A stretch of 64,000 bases of DNA from Circinella umbellata (taxonomy: Eukaryota; Mucoromycota; Mucoromycetes; Mucorales; Lichtheimiaceae): the NCBI GenBank assembly GCA_025093555.1, contig JAIWNF010000001.1, forward strand, positions 1,736,001 through 1,800,000, written 5' to 3'. A program made the translations under genes and the position numbers. This document shows positions 48,134-58,655 of the stretch, piece after piece. The stretch's first letter is position 1; the number at the start of each line of letters is the position of its first letter. Below the pieces are notes generated by a model. It made no database searches. It was not told the origin of the DNA and worked only from the letters and a program-made list of their open reading frames with translations.

Positions 48134-50730
48134 GAGCACCACCTGTGTTACCTAGCGTGTCATCTACTATGTCTCTTGTGGCTCATAGGTTACCTATATA
48201 TTAGATCAAGGTATGATAAAATAAAATGAATATTGCTTTCTTGGATAAAATGAATTACTGGTCATCTGAAATAGCATTAGAAAAACACCTGATATAATCA
48301 GAAAGTTCCATTAAAAGAGAATACATTACTCACCTTGGTGACATATAGCTGTCATATAAACATATAGATATAATTGATATTTAAGATAAAGGTGATAAGG
48401 AACGTATATATTGAGCAGTAGTCTCTTTGTAAATTAAATGTTCTCATAGCAACATAAGACAATTTTGATAGGTTCACACATCATCTTAAACTAATAATAA
48501 AAAGACTTACCGTTATTTGTTTACTGTATTAGCTCTAAAAATTAAATACATCGTGCTCTTCTTTTAAAAGACCATACTTGTTGAAGATAGTAGTCGCCTT
48601 GAACCGTGTTTATTTTACTTGTTTTCATGTTTAAAGCCTTGTTTTATCATTGGTTCATCTTCTGTAGAACATCAAGGAATGTAAGCTGTACTTGTAAGAA
48701 TTTCTTCATTCATACATCTATAAAATTAAATGGCAATAATAAGTAAAATATTTTCTCAAAACAAAAATAATCAATTATGCTTTTGTTTTTTTTTTTTCTT
48801 CTCCCCAACATACCTTGAACGTTTGTAGTACTTGGTTTGATATGTTTGTTCTCTTGGTCGCACTATATGATGAGCTTGTACATATAAAAAGTTTTACGCG
48901 TTGTCAAAGAATTTTTGTTTAAAAAAAAAGAATCACGTTTTTGGTTCCTCTAGCCACGGTTTTGGTTCCAATTAAAGTTTGAAATGTATGCGCCGTTAAA
49001 ATAATTCATGCACCACCAACTGCCAATAAGTAGTACAGGTTCAGTATTAAAACTCATTTTGACACCTTGGAAACCCCTAATTATTGGCGACCGTTAACGA
49101 TAAAACAGATCAAAATTTCGCCATTGAATATATAAGACACCGCATAGTTTATCAAGTGAAAGGGGATAATTGTCACGCTTGAAGGTCCACTGGTGGTAAG
49201 TTTATGCACTCACGGTTCCAGGTGAATGCAGAAAAACCAAACAGCTACCGTAAAAATAAAAAGTTATAGCCAAAATTGGCAACATATTAGACGGCCATTG
49301 TAGCTTAAAAACAATAAAATAAATATTTTGAAAGACTGTACCTTTTGACTATTTTACGTTACTTATTCTCTGTTGAATGTTATTCGACATTTGACTAAAT
49401 GGAGAGAGAAAAAAATGATAGTTTAAGGAAAGTAAGAAAAGTAAAAAGAACATAAAAAGGGACCTAAAAAATTAAACTTTAAATACATGTCAAAAAAAAA
49501 AAAACAAGAAGAGTAGCAAGTAGCCACCCTACTTCTTTTTTATCTTTGATAAGAAAGGGTAGAAAAAAGAATGTGAAAGGAAAAGTTACAAGTAATTGAA
49601 AGTAAATGTCATAAAAAAAAGTGTAAAAGGGAATGTCAAAAGAAAAGAAAGAAATACTTCTTTTTTTTTGAATGTTGGGAGAAAAAAGAAAGTGTAAAAA
49701 GAAATGTAAAAAGTAGTAGATTACTAAAAGTACATTTCAAAAAAGAAAGAATAGTTGGTAGGAAAGGGAAAGAACAAAGAAGAAATGTGTTGGTGACATT
49801 TTTTAATAAGACTGGTTACTGCTAACAACAATAGTGATCTAGACCGGATAGATCCGCAGCATGTTATTACCATATTTATTATCATGTGAAATCTGGGCCG
49901 AGTCCGAAGAAAAAAAAAAAAACTATCAAGATCTTTACAAACTATAGATTGCAACATTCCATGTCAAAGTAAGATTAGTGTGGGGCATTTTTTTTACCAT
50001 AGCAATAAGTTACTTAACAACGGTTTTATTTTATGTAGAAACAAACACGTTTTATGTATGTTGTCGCGAAAAATTCGCGAAAAAAAAAAAAGATTTATGA
50101 TAGTAACTTATTACGAAGAACGAACATACAAAACCAAATTGCAACAATAATGGGATATGGGATGTTCGTATGGATAAAAAAAAAGGTGAGTGATACATAT
50201 GAAAGATATATAAAAAGACTTTAATGATATGGAGAAAAGTTTATACGCAGAGTATAAAAAAAAAGGCACATACAGCACACAACTCAATCAATCAAAGTAT
50301 ATTCGTACGTAGCAATAAAGCCTGCATGAGTATATATGCCCTTTGTAATTCACCACTGGACATGCGTAACTATTCGTTCCAGAGCAGTTATTTACAGCTA
50401 GTTCTGAAGACACAAATGGGAAGGAGTGACCCGATGTTCCCAACTGTCTAGTTCTAGAAATCTTATTATCAACCGTGTCGCGATGAAAGTGCGCCTAATG
50501 TTTTCGGGCGCGCCTTCGATGAAATTTTAATAGTCTCAATAATCTAACGCAACATCCAAGTATTCTGTTTTATTTAAATGATACGTTGTATGACTTACAG
50601 TAAAATTGATGATTGTATTAAAGATGAAGTTTATTATATATGCTCTAAAAACAGAATTATCTTTGTTTCAGACAACTTCAAAAACTTACTGAGGTAGATT
50701 ATCTGACTATCAAAGTCAAATGTCGTATTA
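48134..50730. other. Right flank of the minisatellite, no gene seen
   Basis: About 2.6 kb of AT-rich sequence. Purine-rich blocks with repeated AAAAGTAAGAAAAG-like motifs occur at 49400-49760. Two CGCGAAA motifs sit 11 bp apart at 50065-50082. A GCGCC...GGCGC stem lies near 50490-50512. Short open frames have no recognisable similarity. Confidence 0.45.
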
Positions 50731-51571
50731 CAGAGGGTCCCCGTTAATTTCATATCCGTTAATTTTCACACCTCAATAACTTCACCAAAAATCAAGGAAT
50801 GGTAAAAATAACATAATAAAATTTTCACATCCCCTTAATTTCACTTTCACAGCACTTAGCGGCATTGAATTCTTAATGGGTATACAAATAAAAAAAATTA
50901 TGTGATAGATATAAGGATTGTAATTAAATTAGTATACAGGATAGGTTACTTTTTTATTACGCCATTTACATGTTTTTTTAAGAGTTTATTCAATGTTTAT
51001 TCTCTTCTTGTTTTTCTCGCTTTAAGCCTTTAGCTATCGTACTAATATCAGGTGCCTTAAACAACTTGAATTCATTTTTAGCCCATAATGCTAGTGATCG
51101 GTTTGTCATGGTTCACGGGTTAAGTCTTTTTTTTCTCAGCCAGAATACTATACTGTTCAGCTGCCAAGCCAACGTTAGATTTGGTTACTGTCATTTTGTT
51201 TTAGTATATATAGAGCAGAGATATAGAAAGATGAAAAAAAAATGAAAAAATGGAATAATATAATAGATAAATTATCTCTGCATCTCTTGGGGACTATATA
51301 TAGCTTTTATTTTTTCAAAAAAATGTCATAGATATGCTCAAATAAAAAAAGAAATAGTTCCAAAAATGCATTAAGAACGATCATATAGAAATAAGTTATT
51401 AATTAATATGTATTTTGATACATTAAAAGATACTGTATACAGTAGTAAGCTGAAGTACTCAATATATGCATATTCTTGGAAAAAATTTCATAGTCTCCGT
51501 TAATTTTCGCACCCCTTTATTTTCACAAAAAAATTGGGAAATGGCCCTATGAAATTAACGGGGACCCTCTG
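50731..51571. mobile_element. Non-autonomous pogo/Fot1-like Tc1-mariner element (841 bp)
   Basis: Perfect 24-bp terminal inverted repeats begin CAGAGGGTCCCCGTTAATTT at 50731 and, on the minus strand, at 51571. A TA dinucleotide lies directly outside each end (50729-50730 and 51572-51573), as for Tc1/mariner target-site duplication. GTTAATTTTC/TTAATTTCAC motifs recur just inside both ends, as transposase-binding subterminal repeats do. The inside has no full transposase: only a minus-strand remnant resembling the N-terminal helix-turn-helix of pogo/CENP-B transposases. It is therefore probably a deletion derivative, movable only in trans. The ends remain identical, suggesting recent activity. 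Confidence 0.85.
50987..51194 (-). pseudogene. Remnant of a pogo/CENP-B-type transposase DNA-binding domain
   Basis: Inside the element, the minus strand begins MTVTKSNVGLAAEQYSILAEKKK, then breaks at a stop and frame change, and continues in another frame as NRSLALWAKNEFKLFKAPDI followed by STIAKGLKREKQEE. The second part matches the usual pogo/Fot1 pattern (LA.WA..EF.L...P..STI...LK) of the second helix-turn-helix. No catalytic DDE region is present. Confidence 0.6.
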
Positions 51572-52732
51572 TAGATTATAAGAGAAGCCATCATCCTATA
51601 TGTCATAATGACAGTAGTGAAACACAGTAATATATTTTGTATATCACTTTACTACGTGGAGTAATTTTCTGTTAAACAGGTATTTTCCATATGTGAAAAT
51701 CTGAACCGGTTTATAGCGAATACCTGTTAAACTTTTGAGGTAAATACGTAACCTGAGAGCTTATAGAAGGCACTGTAAAATTACATATAAGCTGTACAAG
51801 ATAAAATATAATTGTATCAACGGCACAATTACATATTTGATGATGAAGAACCAGTAGACGAAGAGGTTGGGATTGAGGGTTGTGAGTTTGACGAAAAAAA
51901 AAGTTATTACCAACAAATTGATGAGAGACTTTTGATAGATGACAAAGATAATCTAAATACCTTTTTTTATTTTTAAAAGAATCAAACAGTTATAAACAAA
52001 GAAGAAAACTTAGACGATACTCAAGTAAGCTCGTATGCTTGATTTATCAATTAAAAGACTAAAGTAAATAAAAAGGCTATTATATTTAGTAAATTTTTTT
52101 GGCTAGATTATCAGATTCAATACGTACCTGTTTATGAAATCATCGGTTTTCTACTGAGAGCATAAAAAATATCAAGAGATCCTATCGGTTACCTAGAATA
52201 CCACCTTAAAAAGACGGAGATTCTATTATTAAAATACGATACGTATTCACACCTTAGATATATAAAGAGTAATAAAAATAAAGAACACATTTTTTTGATG
52301 GTTGGGTGGCTGACAAATCAATTTTGCTTTAGTATTGTAATTACGTTTATTCTGAAGATCAATTTTTATACTAATACAGAAAGTGTCATTTTAAATGGTA
52401 TTTATACCTATTTGTATTTCCTCGTCAGAAAGAAAAATGATTTCAGTATCATCAAGCAGATCAGTTTCAGTGTAATGTGTATTACTGATGCTGAGAATTC
52501 GTAGCGGTATTGAAGGGGTGAATGGTGTCCCATGGAAAATAGATCTTTTAAATACTATAGGGCTTTTATATGGTTGTCATAATGTCATAATATGATCACG
52601 CATTATGTTTGTGGGAGAAAATAGGGTAAACTTATTACCATGGTTGCACAATTGAACATGGTTATTTTCCTACCAAAATCCGCCCGCTTTGCTGGATTCT
52701 ACTTCTCTTTGTATATCCGACATTTTAACATT
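51572..52732. other. Intergenic, right of the element, and SDR promoter
   Basis: AT-rich, about 1.2 kb. It holds an imperfect inverted repeat (GTTAAACAGGTATT near 51673 and AATACCTGTTAAAC near 51719) and a short acidic open stretch near 51838-51895 without a recognisable family. Nothing could be called a gene. Confidence 0.4.
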
Positions 52733-54115
52733 ATGGGACGACTTGAAGGAAAAACCGTGTTCATGTAAGTTTTTTTCTCTCATTTTACCAGAAAGGGATT
52801 TCTCGTTGCAACGGCTCAATTGCTTAAAAAGAGGATAGATATAATTTTTATTATAAAAATAATGCGGAAAACTAATGTAAACGCAATTTGTTGTTATTTT
52901 GTTGGGGGGGGGCTAATTAGTACTGGTGCAAGTGCAGGTATTGGTGAAGCAAGTGCTCGTGAATTCGCAAAAGAAGGTTCCAACTTGGTGAGAAAAAAAA
53001 ATATAAAAAATAGAATGACGCGCTCTTTGTTGTTGTTGTAGTCGTTATTGTCACAACAATATATATTTGTATAAAAATCTCTGCGAAGTGGATTACTCAT
53101 ATTGATGAAGTAGATCTTGACAGCCCGACGTATTGATCGTATCGAAGGATTAAAACAAGAACTTGAAAAGAAATATCCATCCATTACTGTAAAAGCTGTT
53201 CAATTGGATGTTCGTGAAAAGAAACAAATTGATGCTGTTGTTGCCGAATGTCCGCCTATTGATATATTATTAAATAATGCAGGCATGGTATTGGGTGTAG
53301 AGCATCTTCAAGATGTGGATGAGTTGGAGTTTGATCAAATGATTGCTACCAATATCAAAGGATTAGTATTCCTGACCAAGGCTGTTCTCCCAAGTATGAA
53401 AGAAAGACAGTCTGGACATATCATCAATCTTGGATCAATTGCTGGTAAACAAGCTTATCCTGGGGGTAGCATTTATTGCGGTAAGTTTAATGAAATAATT
53501 ATAATATAGGGTATGGTGGTTGATGGAATAGAAAAGTATGTATAGTACGAGCAATAAACTTATTTTTTTTTGTATATTGAAACAATAATAGCAACCAAGC
53601 ATGCCGTTGAAGCAATTAGTGGTTCTTTACGCCATGAATTAGTAGATACACCCATCCGCGTTAGTGCAATTTGTCCAGGTCTTGTTGACACAGAGGTAAC
53701 TTTCTCTTTCACAATGTGCTGGTTATAATATTTTAATTGGTTCTTTCTTGAATACTCCTCTACTTTGCATAAGTTTTATATTTGTTGAATTTAATGTATA
53801 TATATATATCTAGTTTTCGACTGTACGTTTCCGCGGTGACAAGCGAAAGGCTGATAACGTATATGTTGGAATTCAACCTCTTGTCGCACAAGATATCGGT
53901 AACGTATTATTTATAGATTGGGAAAGGAAGTGTTATTGTGGGAAAATAAGATATAGTCAATTTTATTTACTTATATCCACTTTGTTTTTGCTTTTGTAAT
54001 AGCTGAAATCATTGTCTTTACTGCTGGACGACCACCCCATGTCAACATTGCTGATATGTTGATTTTCCCAACAAATCAAGCAAGTGCGACTAATGTTGCT
54101 CGTAAATTTTATTAG
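52733..54115 (+). CDS. Short-chain dehydrogenase/reductase, YdfG/YMR226C-like
   Basis: Six exons (52733-52764, 52921-52987, 53114-53480, 53592-53695, 53814-53898, 54003-54115) give 255 residues. The NADP-binding motif is TGASAGIG (about residues 13-20), then LTARR and LDVRE. NNAGM (NNAG motif) precedes the catalytic triad: Ser in [14 protein letters not shown] and YCATK, where the YxxxK motif is completed across the exon 3/4 junction. The C-terminal [20 protein letters not shown] matches the YdfG/YMR226C group, which oxidises or reduces 3-hydroxy acids such as serine and L-allo-threonine with NADP. Expected to be cytosolic. The start gives the standard short lead ([15 protein letters not shown]). 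It converges on DPL1. Confidence 0.93.
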
Positions 54116-54334
54116 TTAATAAAATCAAAAGACAAGAAAGAAAAATACTATTCTATAAAATAGCAATCGGATTAATTATTTAAAATATTTTAATAATTGA
54201 AACTTCTAATAGACATTTCGTAACAGGAGATGTAATAAGAGAGGGAGGATTTGTGTTGTATTTGAGTAGATTTTTTAAGATATGAAAAAAAAAAGTTTGA
54301 AAAAGAATACGGAAATGAATATCATTGTATTTTT

Positions 54335-56639
54335 TTAAGCCTTGTATAATAAATCCACAAAACCAGCAGCCACATCTTCAACTACTGTTTTATCAGGAAT
54401 ACTAGCCGCAGTACCATAAATAGCAGCTGTTTTGTTTCTTGCTTTCGATGGATCAGCAACGAGTTCTTCAACCACTTCTTTAAGATCTTGAGCAAACTTA
54501 TCAGCACTGGAAACCCATAACAATGTAACAGAAATATGAAGTGCAGCAGGGTTTTGTAATGGACTCAAATTCCATCCACGTTCTGAAAGCATATCACCAA
54601 TATCATAAATGTTTATAGGCTCTGCAGCACCAAAAGCAATGACGGACGCAACCGGATCACCAATAACATATAATTGAGGAATGCTCCGTACCCTAAAATA
54701 AACAGCACTAGTTAGCATGTAATCCTTATTGTTTGTTGAGTTGAAACTCTTGATAAAAAAAAAAGAAGCTTACATATCCTCGATAGTTTGACGTGCTCCA
54801 ACAATACCCTTGCATGCTTCAAGATATCCATCTTGACCCATTTTAATCAATGCTGCCCAACAACCAGCGATCAATGCTCCTGGTCTATAAATAAACATCC
54901 ATAATAAAATATAAGCTATATCAATATAAAAGGTCGGGAAAAAGAGGTCAAGTAAAAAAAAATGTTTACCTTGAGCCAGCAATACTAGGAGAAGCATAAA
55001 TACCACCAGTCCAATCTGAACATAAGAAGTATTGATATTTGCGAATTTTCTTATTACGGTACATGACAATGGATGATCCCTTTGGAGCAAAACCATACTA
55101 TTGATTATATTCATGTATGGTTAATTCACTTTCTCATCTTGTTTTTTCCCTTTGCGTGATGTTTGTGTGCTGTACTGTGATATTTTAAATTACCTTGTGT
55201 GTGTCACATGAAATAGATGTAACGCCATCCACTCTAAAATCAAATGGTACAGTACGTAAACCAGCCTTTTCAAGGAATGGCATAATGAAACTTCCAAGAC
55301 AACAATCAACATGAAGACCAATATCATGTTTCTTGGCCAATTTTCCTAACGATACAATATTATCTGCAGTACCGTGAGGGAAATTGATAGCTGAGCCTGC
55401 AATCTATATATATGTATATATAATAAATGGAAAGTTAATTTCAGCATTTACACATATGTACACAGAAATACAAAAAAAACTTACCATGATTGTATTGGAT
55501 GTAATTGCACGAGCCATCTTTTTGATATCCACTTGGCATGTTATTGGGTCAACAGGAATAAGAATTAGCTTGATATTAAAATATCCCGATGCTTTCATAA
55601 AAGCTGCATGAATCGTTTCAGGTACCACCCTTTTCATTTACATGTTAGTTAAAAGCTCTTCGCAGTTTTCTTTTTAGGTATCCATCCCTCAATATTCTTA
55701 CTTACATTTCAGGATACCGGATACCCTTTAAATCCTTGTACATATCACGATAAGCCTTACATGCCATAATGATACTTTCTGTACCGCCACTTGTCATGGT
55801 ACCACAACCATCCGATGGAGCATTATACATATCTAAGACCATAGCAACTGATTCTGCTTCCATACGACGAACACCAGGGAATACTTCAGGATGTAATGGA
55901 TTAGAAAAGGAATACATACGATAAGCTTCTGCTAAAAGATTGTTTAGATCTTCACCCCCATGGTATACAGTTCCAGATACTTTGCCTCCTTCCCAATCCA
56001 AGGCCCGCATTTCTTGGAATCTATATAAAATAATGATTATTTAGCCAGTGTATCTTAATCTTTTTTATACAAAGTCTGAAAAATGGCATGTCTTTTCAAT
56101 GAATGGAAAAATGTAAAATAGTGGAGGTGACTATGTGTACCCTTTAAGATGATCAAGAACTTTATCTGCTGAGAGGCCATGCTTGGGGAGTGTCACGTTC
56201 TGTACCACATTATCACCTTCGCGGGACATGATGGAATGCTCCATATCTTTCAACGTTTTTGAAAGTTCGGCGTCAATTTTTGCTTGTACGGATGGTAAGC
56301 GACGTAATTGTTTGAAAAAGACCTTTAAATATACATACATACATCTTGATCAACAAAACCAGAAAATATAGAGACATATGTACTTTATCCACTTAAGAAT
56401 CTTATATTTATTATAAGTGTATATATATATACCCGTTTAACAAAGGCTTGTACATCCATAATAGCGCGAACGGGACCACCGACTAATACTTTTCTATAAA
56501 GAAAAGACCAGTAATTCAATAATACCAAAATGAACACAATGTTTTTGACAATGCTAAGTCGTTTTCCGTCCAATAAGCCTTCTATAACACGATAAATGTG
56601 GCCTAATTTGGCCACGGGTTTTGAAAGTTCATTGGCCAT
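54335..56639 (-). CDS. DPL1: Sphingosine-1-phosphate lyase
   Basis: Eight exons (56433-56639, 56141-56322, 55706-56020, 55485-55629, 55194-55403, 54970-55097, 54774-54884, 54335-54692) give 551 residues (human SGPL1 is 568). An N-terminal membrane helix ([19 protein letters not shown], about residues 31-49) anchors it in the ER. The PLP type II decarboxylase fold follows: [46 protein letters not shown], and the Schiff-base lysine in SCDTHKYGFAPKG at residue 353, the same number as in human. It cleaves sphingoid base phosphates to a fatty aldehyde and phosphoethanolamine, the exit step of sphingolipid catabolism. It shares a 152-bp head-to-head promoter with the TMEM141-like gene. Confidence 0.97.
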
Positions 56640-56791
56640 TGTTTTATTTAATAATAAGAAAAGTAGCGAGGCACAAAAATAAAAAATAAAAATAAAAAGA
56701 AACGGGTAAAAATTATAAAAAACGGGGAAAGATTAAAACAATTCGCATTGTTGTGTGTTCGCTGGTATTTATATTTTTTTTTATATTGCAC
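56640..56791. promoter_or_regulatory. 152-bp bidirectional promoter, DPL1 / TMEM141-like
   Basis: Only 152 bp separate the two divergent start codons. The sequence holds an A-rich half (56650-56735) and a T-rich half (56760-56785), consistent with a single nucleosome-free region serving both genes. Co-regulation is inference. Confidence 0.7.
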
Positions 56792-57404
56792 ATGTCAGCC
56801 AACGCAAGGGTTCAGCAAGGTATCGCAAAAGAACATCCTGTAGGTTACTTTTTCATCTTTTTCTTTCTTTTATATATCTGTCTTTATAAGTCAGTTGATA
56901 ATAACGGGCACGATGATGGTATATCATAGGAATGGATTCTACCGCGGTTATGCCAACAAAATGCATATGAAACAGGAATTTATAGTGCAAGTAAGTGCTT
57001 AGTTTCTAACATATAGCGTTACTTACTATATCCTAATAACGATAAACAATATTGAATTTTATAGTTATTACTGGTATTATAACATGTAAGTAATATTATA
57101 TATATTATGTAGCAATCTCAAACTAATTCTCTTTTATGCCATTGGAATAGTTCCCATTGTCAGACGCTTTGGCGTCGATAAGAATAGAGCAGCATTAGTA
57201 GCAATGGGTAAACTTTTATTAATATTACTATTATTATATCAGTTGAATCATCTTATTTTCTAATTTTAACCTTTCCAACACAATATAGCTGCCTCGACGG
57301 TTGGAGGATACTTTATATCTCAATACACTTATGAACAATGTCGTAAAGTATATGGGTCATTTGACCCTTTTGAAGAAGAAGATAGGAGAAATGATAAAAA
57401 ATAA
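56792..57404 (+). CDS. Small two-helix membrane protein, TMEM141-like
   Basis: Five small exons (56792-56839, 56930-56990, 57065-57085, 57151-57207, 57289-57404) give exactly 100 residues. After QGIAKEHPEWILPRLCQQNA come two hydrophobic segments: YSAIITGIITFPIVRRF (about 34-50) and ALVAMAASTVGGYFISQY (about 57-74), then EQCRKVYGSFDPFEEED. The KHP...CQ...AF start, two helices with a short basic loop and a C-terminal ECNNLW-like Cys resemble animal TMEM141; OCIA-domain proteins are a second possibility. Function and membrane are unknown. Exon 3 is 21 nt, encoding only part of the first helix. The small size and many introns make it easy to miss in automatic annotation. Confidence 0.65.
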
Positions 57405-57923
57405 TCATTATTCATATATATATTTATCTTTTGACTGATAACAATGGAGGAAGTGTTATGTTTTATACAATTCATTCTTTGTAATAAACCGGAATACGCG
57501 CCTTTTTGTTTATATTTTTTTTTTCTTTCGGAGCGCCATCCATTCTTTCCTTTGCATAGGCAATTACCCTAAAATCCCGCTTGAATTATTTCGGTGCGAG
57601 GGCCGTCGCGGAAATTTGCTACGCAATAAGCGGCTCACCGTCCGATTTACATTATTCCCCATCACAAGATATGGGCCATAAATTTACATTTTTTAAAGGC
57701 TCTCGATACTAAGAATTCATATATTATATCAAACAATAACTTTATTATAAGATATTTGTCTTGTTTATATCATTAAATAATGCAAAAAATGAAAAATGAA
57801 AAAGAATGATGTGATGTGATCATCGTTTCAAAATTAAAAACAAATAAAGTTATGTTATAAAACATGATAAACAGATTGATTGTTTACGCATTATTTTTCT
57901 TTTCTCTGTTGACATCTTTTATT

Positions 57924-58598
57924 TTATAAGCGCCGTTCAACTGGAAGAACCATTCGAATTGCAGCGCGCAGCTCTGCCGGCGTATCGCGGGGGTGCTTGG
58001 TCGAAGGTGCGCAAGGCGGCAACGTAGCTTCTATTTCTTCTTGTTCTTCTATTAAATTTTTTGGTTTTGGATCAATATACAATGGACAAGAACCAAAGAT
58101 TCGAAATGTATTTAAATCATGCATATTAAGACTAAGGAGAGCATGTCCCAAAGGTGTTATATTATATACGGTAAAAAATTCTTTTAAAAAATACTTGACA
58201 ACACGTAGTACAAAATGTTTGCAGTTATTTTTCCACATGCTGTATTTTCCATCACCATCAACGTCAGCAGTAACAGCACTATCGGCCGAGGAATCGAAGT
58301 AACTGTGAATTGCAAAACGTAATGATTCCAGAGTTAATAATACGTTGAATATTTGTTGCTTTTCAGTAAATCCTGGTTCTACTGATTTGTGTTTGTCGAG
58401 GATAGCTCGATGTCTTACACCTTGACAGCCTGCTAATTCAAGGACAAAGTATTGCTTTTGATCACGAGTATAAAACAGCTTCCAATGTTTTGATCGTGGA
58501 AGTGCAATGTTGGAATGTTGATCCCGGTTTATGATACTGTCGAGAATATTTTCATTAGAAGTAAATGTGATATAAAATGTAATATTATCAGGCATCAT
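57924..58598 (-). CDS. Intronless orphan with LRAT/NlpC-like His...NCxHF pattern
   Basis: A single 224-residue open frame, bordered by a promoter-like AT run (58621-58650). No firm family match. Residues 32-55 (RSKHWKLFYTRDQKQYFVLE) resemble the HW(A/G)IYVG...V.H strand of LRAT/H-REV107 proteins, and MWKNNCKHFVLRVV (about 120-133) resembles their NCEHFV catalytic-cysteine motif, in the same order and at a plausible distance. This suggests a circularly permuted papain-like (NlpC/P60 superfamily) fold, possibly an acyltransferase or thiol hydrolase; this is a hypothesis. Residues after 155 (PLGHALLSLNMHD...) end in an acidic, Pro-rich tail. Two adjacent start ATGs exist; the first was used. No introns, unlike most neighbours. 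Confidence 0.6.
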   Translation of the reverse strand: MMPDNITFYITFTSNENILDSIINRDQHSNIALPRSKHWKLFYTRDQKQYFVLELAGCQGVRHRAILDKHKSVEPGFTEKQQIFNVLLTLESLRFAIHSYFDSSADSAVTADVDGDGKYSMWKNNCKHFVLRVVKYFLKEFFTVYNITPLGHALLSLNMHDLNTFRIFGSCPLYIDPKPKNLIEEQEEIEATLPPCAPSTKHPRDTPAELRAAIRMVLPVERRL

Positions 58599-58617
58599 GG
58601 TGAGGGATTATATATAC

Positions 58618-58655
<38 letters not shown>

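Noticed and set aside
45008..48229. Many plus-strand open frames giving repeated Leu/Pro/Cys/Tyr peptides
   Set aside because: The unit is 28/29 bp, so frames rotate through the repeat and stay open only because the unit lacks stops. No start context, introns or conserved domain.
52295..52504. 69-codon open frame near the transposon
   Set aside because: No domain, no splice context and composition like the surrounding intergenic DNA.
57530..57680. GC-richer patch that could be a tRNA or small RNA gene
   Set aside because: No cloverleaf, no B-box GGTTCRANNCC and no 5S or snRNA motif could be found.
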